From positions 1 through 7,499 of the forward strand of contig SFEB01000052.1 of the NCBI GenBank assembly GCA_004558105.1: a DNA stretch of 7,499 nucleotides, given 5' to 3'. Position numbers and translations under genes: made by a program. The stretch comes from Clostridiales bacterium. GTDB taxonomy: Bacteria > Bacillota > Clostridia > Christensenellales > CAG-314. This document shows, in pieces, positions 7,191-7,499 of this stretch; positions within the stretch are counted from its first letter, which is position 1; each line of letters opens with the position of its first letter. The notes beneath the pieces were generated by a model, which had not been told where the DNA came from, did not search any database, and saw nothing but the letters and a program-made list of their open reading frames with translations.

Positions 7191-7207
7191 CAGTTTTTGG
7201 AGACAGT

Positions 7208-7499
7208 ATGGCAAATAATCGTTTGGGAAAAATAAATGCCGAAATGCAGAAGAATATATACGAGGTCTTGTCAACTAAGGTTAAAGATCCACGTTTAACG
7301 GAAATGTTCACCGTTACCGGCGTTTCGGTCGATAAAGAGTTGACGGCTGCCAAAGTTTTTGTCAGCATATTTTCCGCTGATGAAAAAAAGGCGAAAGACA
7401 CTTTTGACGCAATAGTTAACAGCGCGAATTTTGTGAGAAGCAGTCTTTACAAAATGATGCGCATACGTACGGTACCTCAACTGACTTTTTATCGTGACG
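7208..7499 (+). CDS. rbfA: 30S ribosome-binding factor RbfA, 3' truncated by window edge
   Basis: RbfA is a small KH-fold protein that binds the immature 30S subunit near the 5' end of 16S rRNA and is needed for efficient processing and cold adaptation. The first 97 codons are present. They begin MANNRLGKINAEMQKNIYEV, then VKDPRL, then the strand TVTGVSVDKELTAAKVFVSI, and end near the family motif RTVPQLTFYRD close to the C-terminal part of the KH fold. The family is about 115-130 residues, so perhaps 20-30 residues lie beyond the window. The ATG at 7208 has GGAGA at 7199-7203, four bases upstream. The gene starts 17 bp after infB, its normal neighbour. Identification is secure. Confidence 0.95.
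   Translation, partial: MANNRLGKINAEMQKNIYEVLSTKVKDPRLTEMFTVTGVSVDKELTAAKVFVSIFSADEKKAKDTFDAIVNSANFVRSSLYKMMRIRTVPQLTFYRD

Overview
The window is one strand of ordinary bacterial chromosome. All genes read on the + strand and are tightly packed, and the order is the classic Firmicutes one: ispG, polC locus, rimP, nusA, rnpM (ylxR), infB, rbfA. The gene order, strong GGAGG ribosome binding sites, two TTG starts, a short NusA without C-terminal acidic repeats, and PolC-type domains all point to a low-to-moderate GC Firmicute, probably a member of the Clostridia. I cannot name the genus from this sequence.

Layout: the 3' two thirds of ispG (isoprenoid synthesis, MEP pathway) runs off the left edge. 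It overlaps by 20 bp a 539-residue protein that has the N-terminal, OB-fold and 3'-5' exonuclease domains of DNA polymerase III PolC but no PHP or polymerase domain. A short intergenic region (2395-2490) follows. It holds a near-consensus sigma-A promoter, whose -35 element overlaps the stop codon of the exonuclease gene, and a perfect 10-bp hairpin in the leader. From there run rimP (30S maturation), nusA (transcription elongation, termination and antitermination), rnpM (RNA-binding protein), infB (translation initiation factor IF-2) and the start of rbfA (30S maturation), which is cut by the right edge. There is no gene-free stretch over 300 bases.

The rimP-rbfA block is a transcription/translation and ribosome-assembly operon. 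The upstream pair (isoprenoid enzyme plus replication-type exonuclease) can be transcribed separately from it because of the internal promoter.

The most noteworthy observation is the shortened PolC. Its exonuclease catalytic residues are intact, and the missing parts correspond to whole domains rather than a random break. This suggests a free-standing proofreading-type nuclease carrying PolC's N-terminal region. Smaller points are the absence of ylxQ between rnpM and infB, an IF-2 whose N-terminus is a predicted helical/coiled segment instead of the usual first IF2_N-like module, and the promoter/hairpin leader of the rimP operon.
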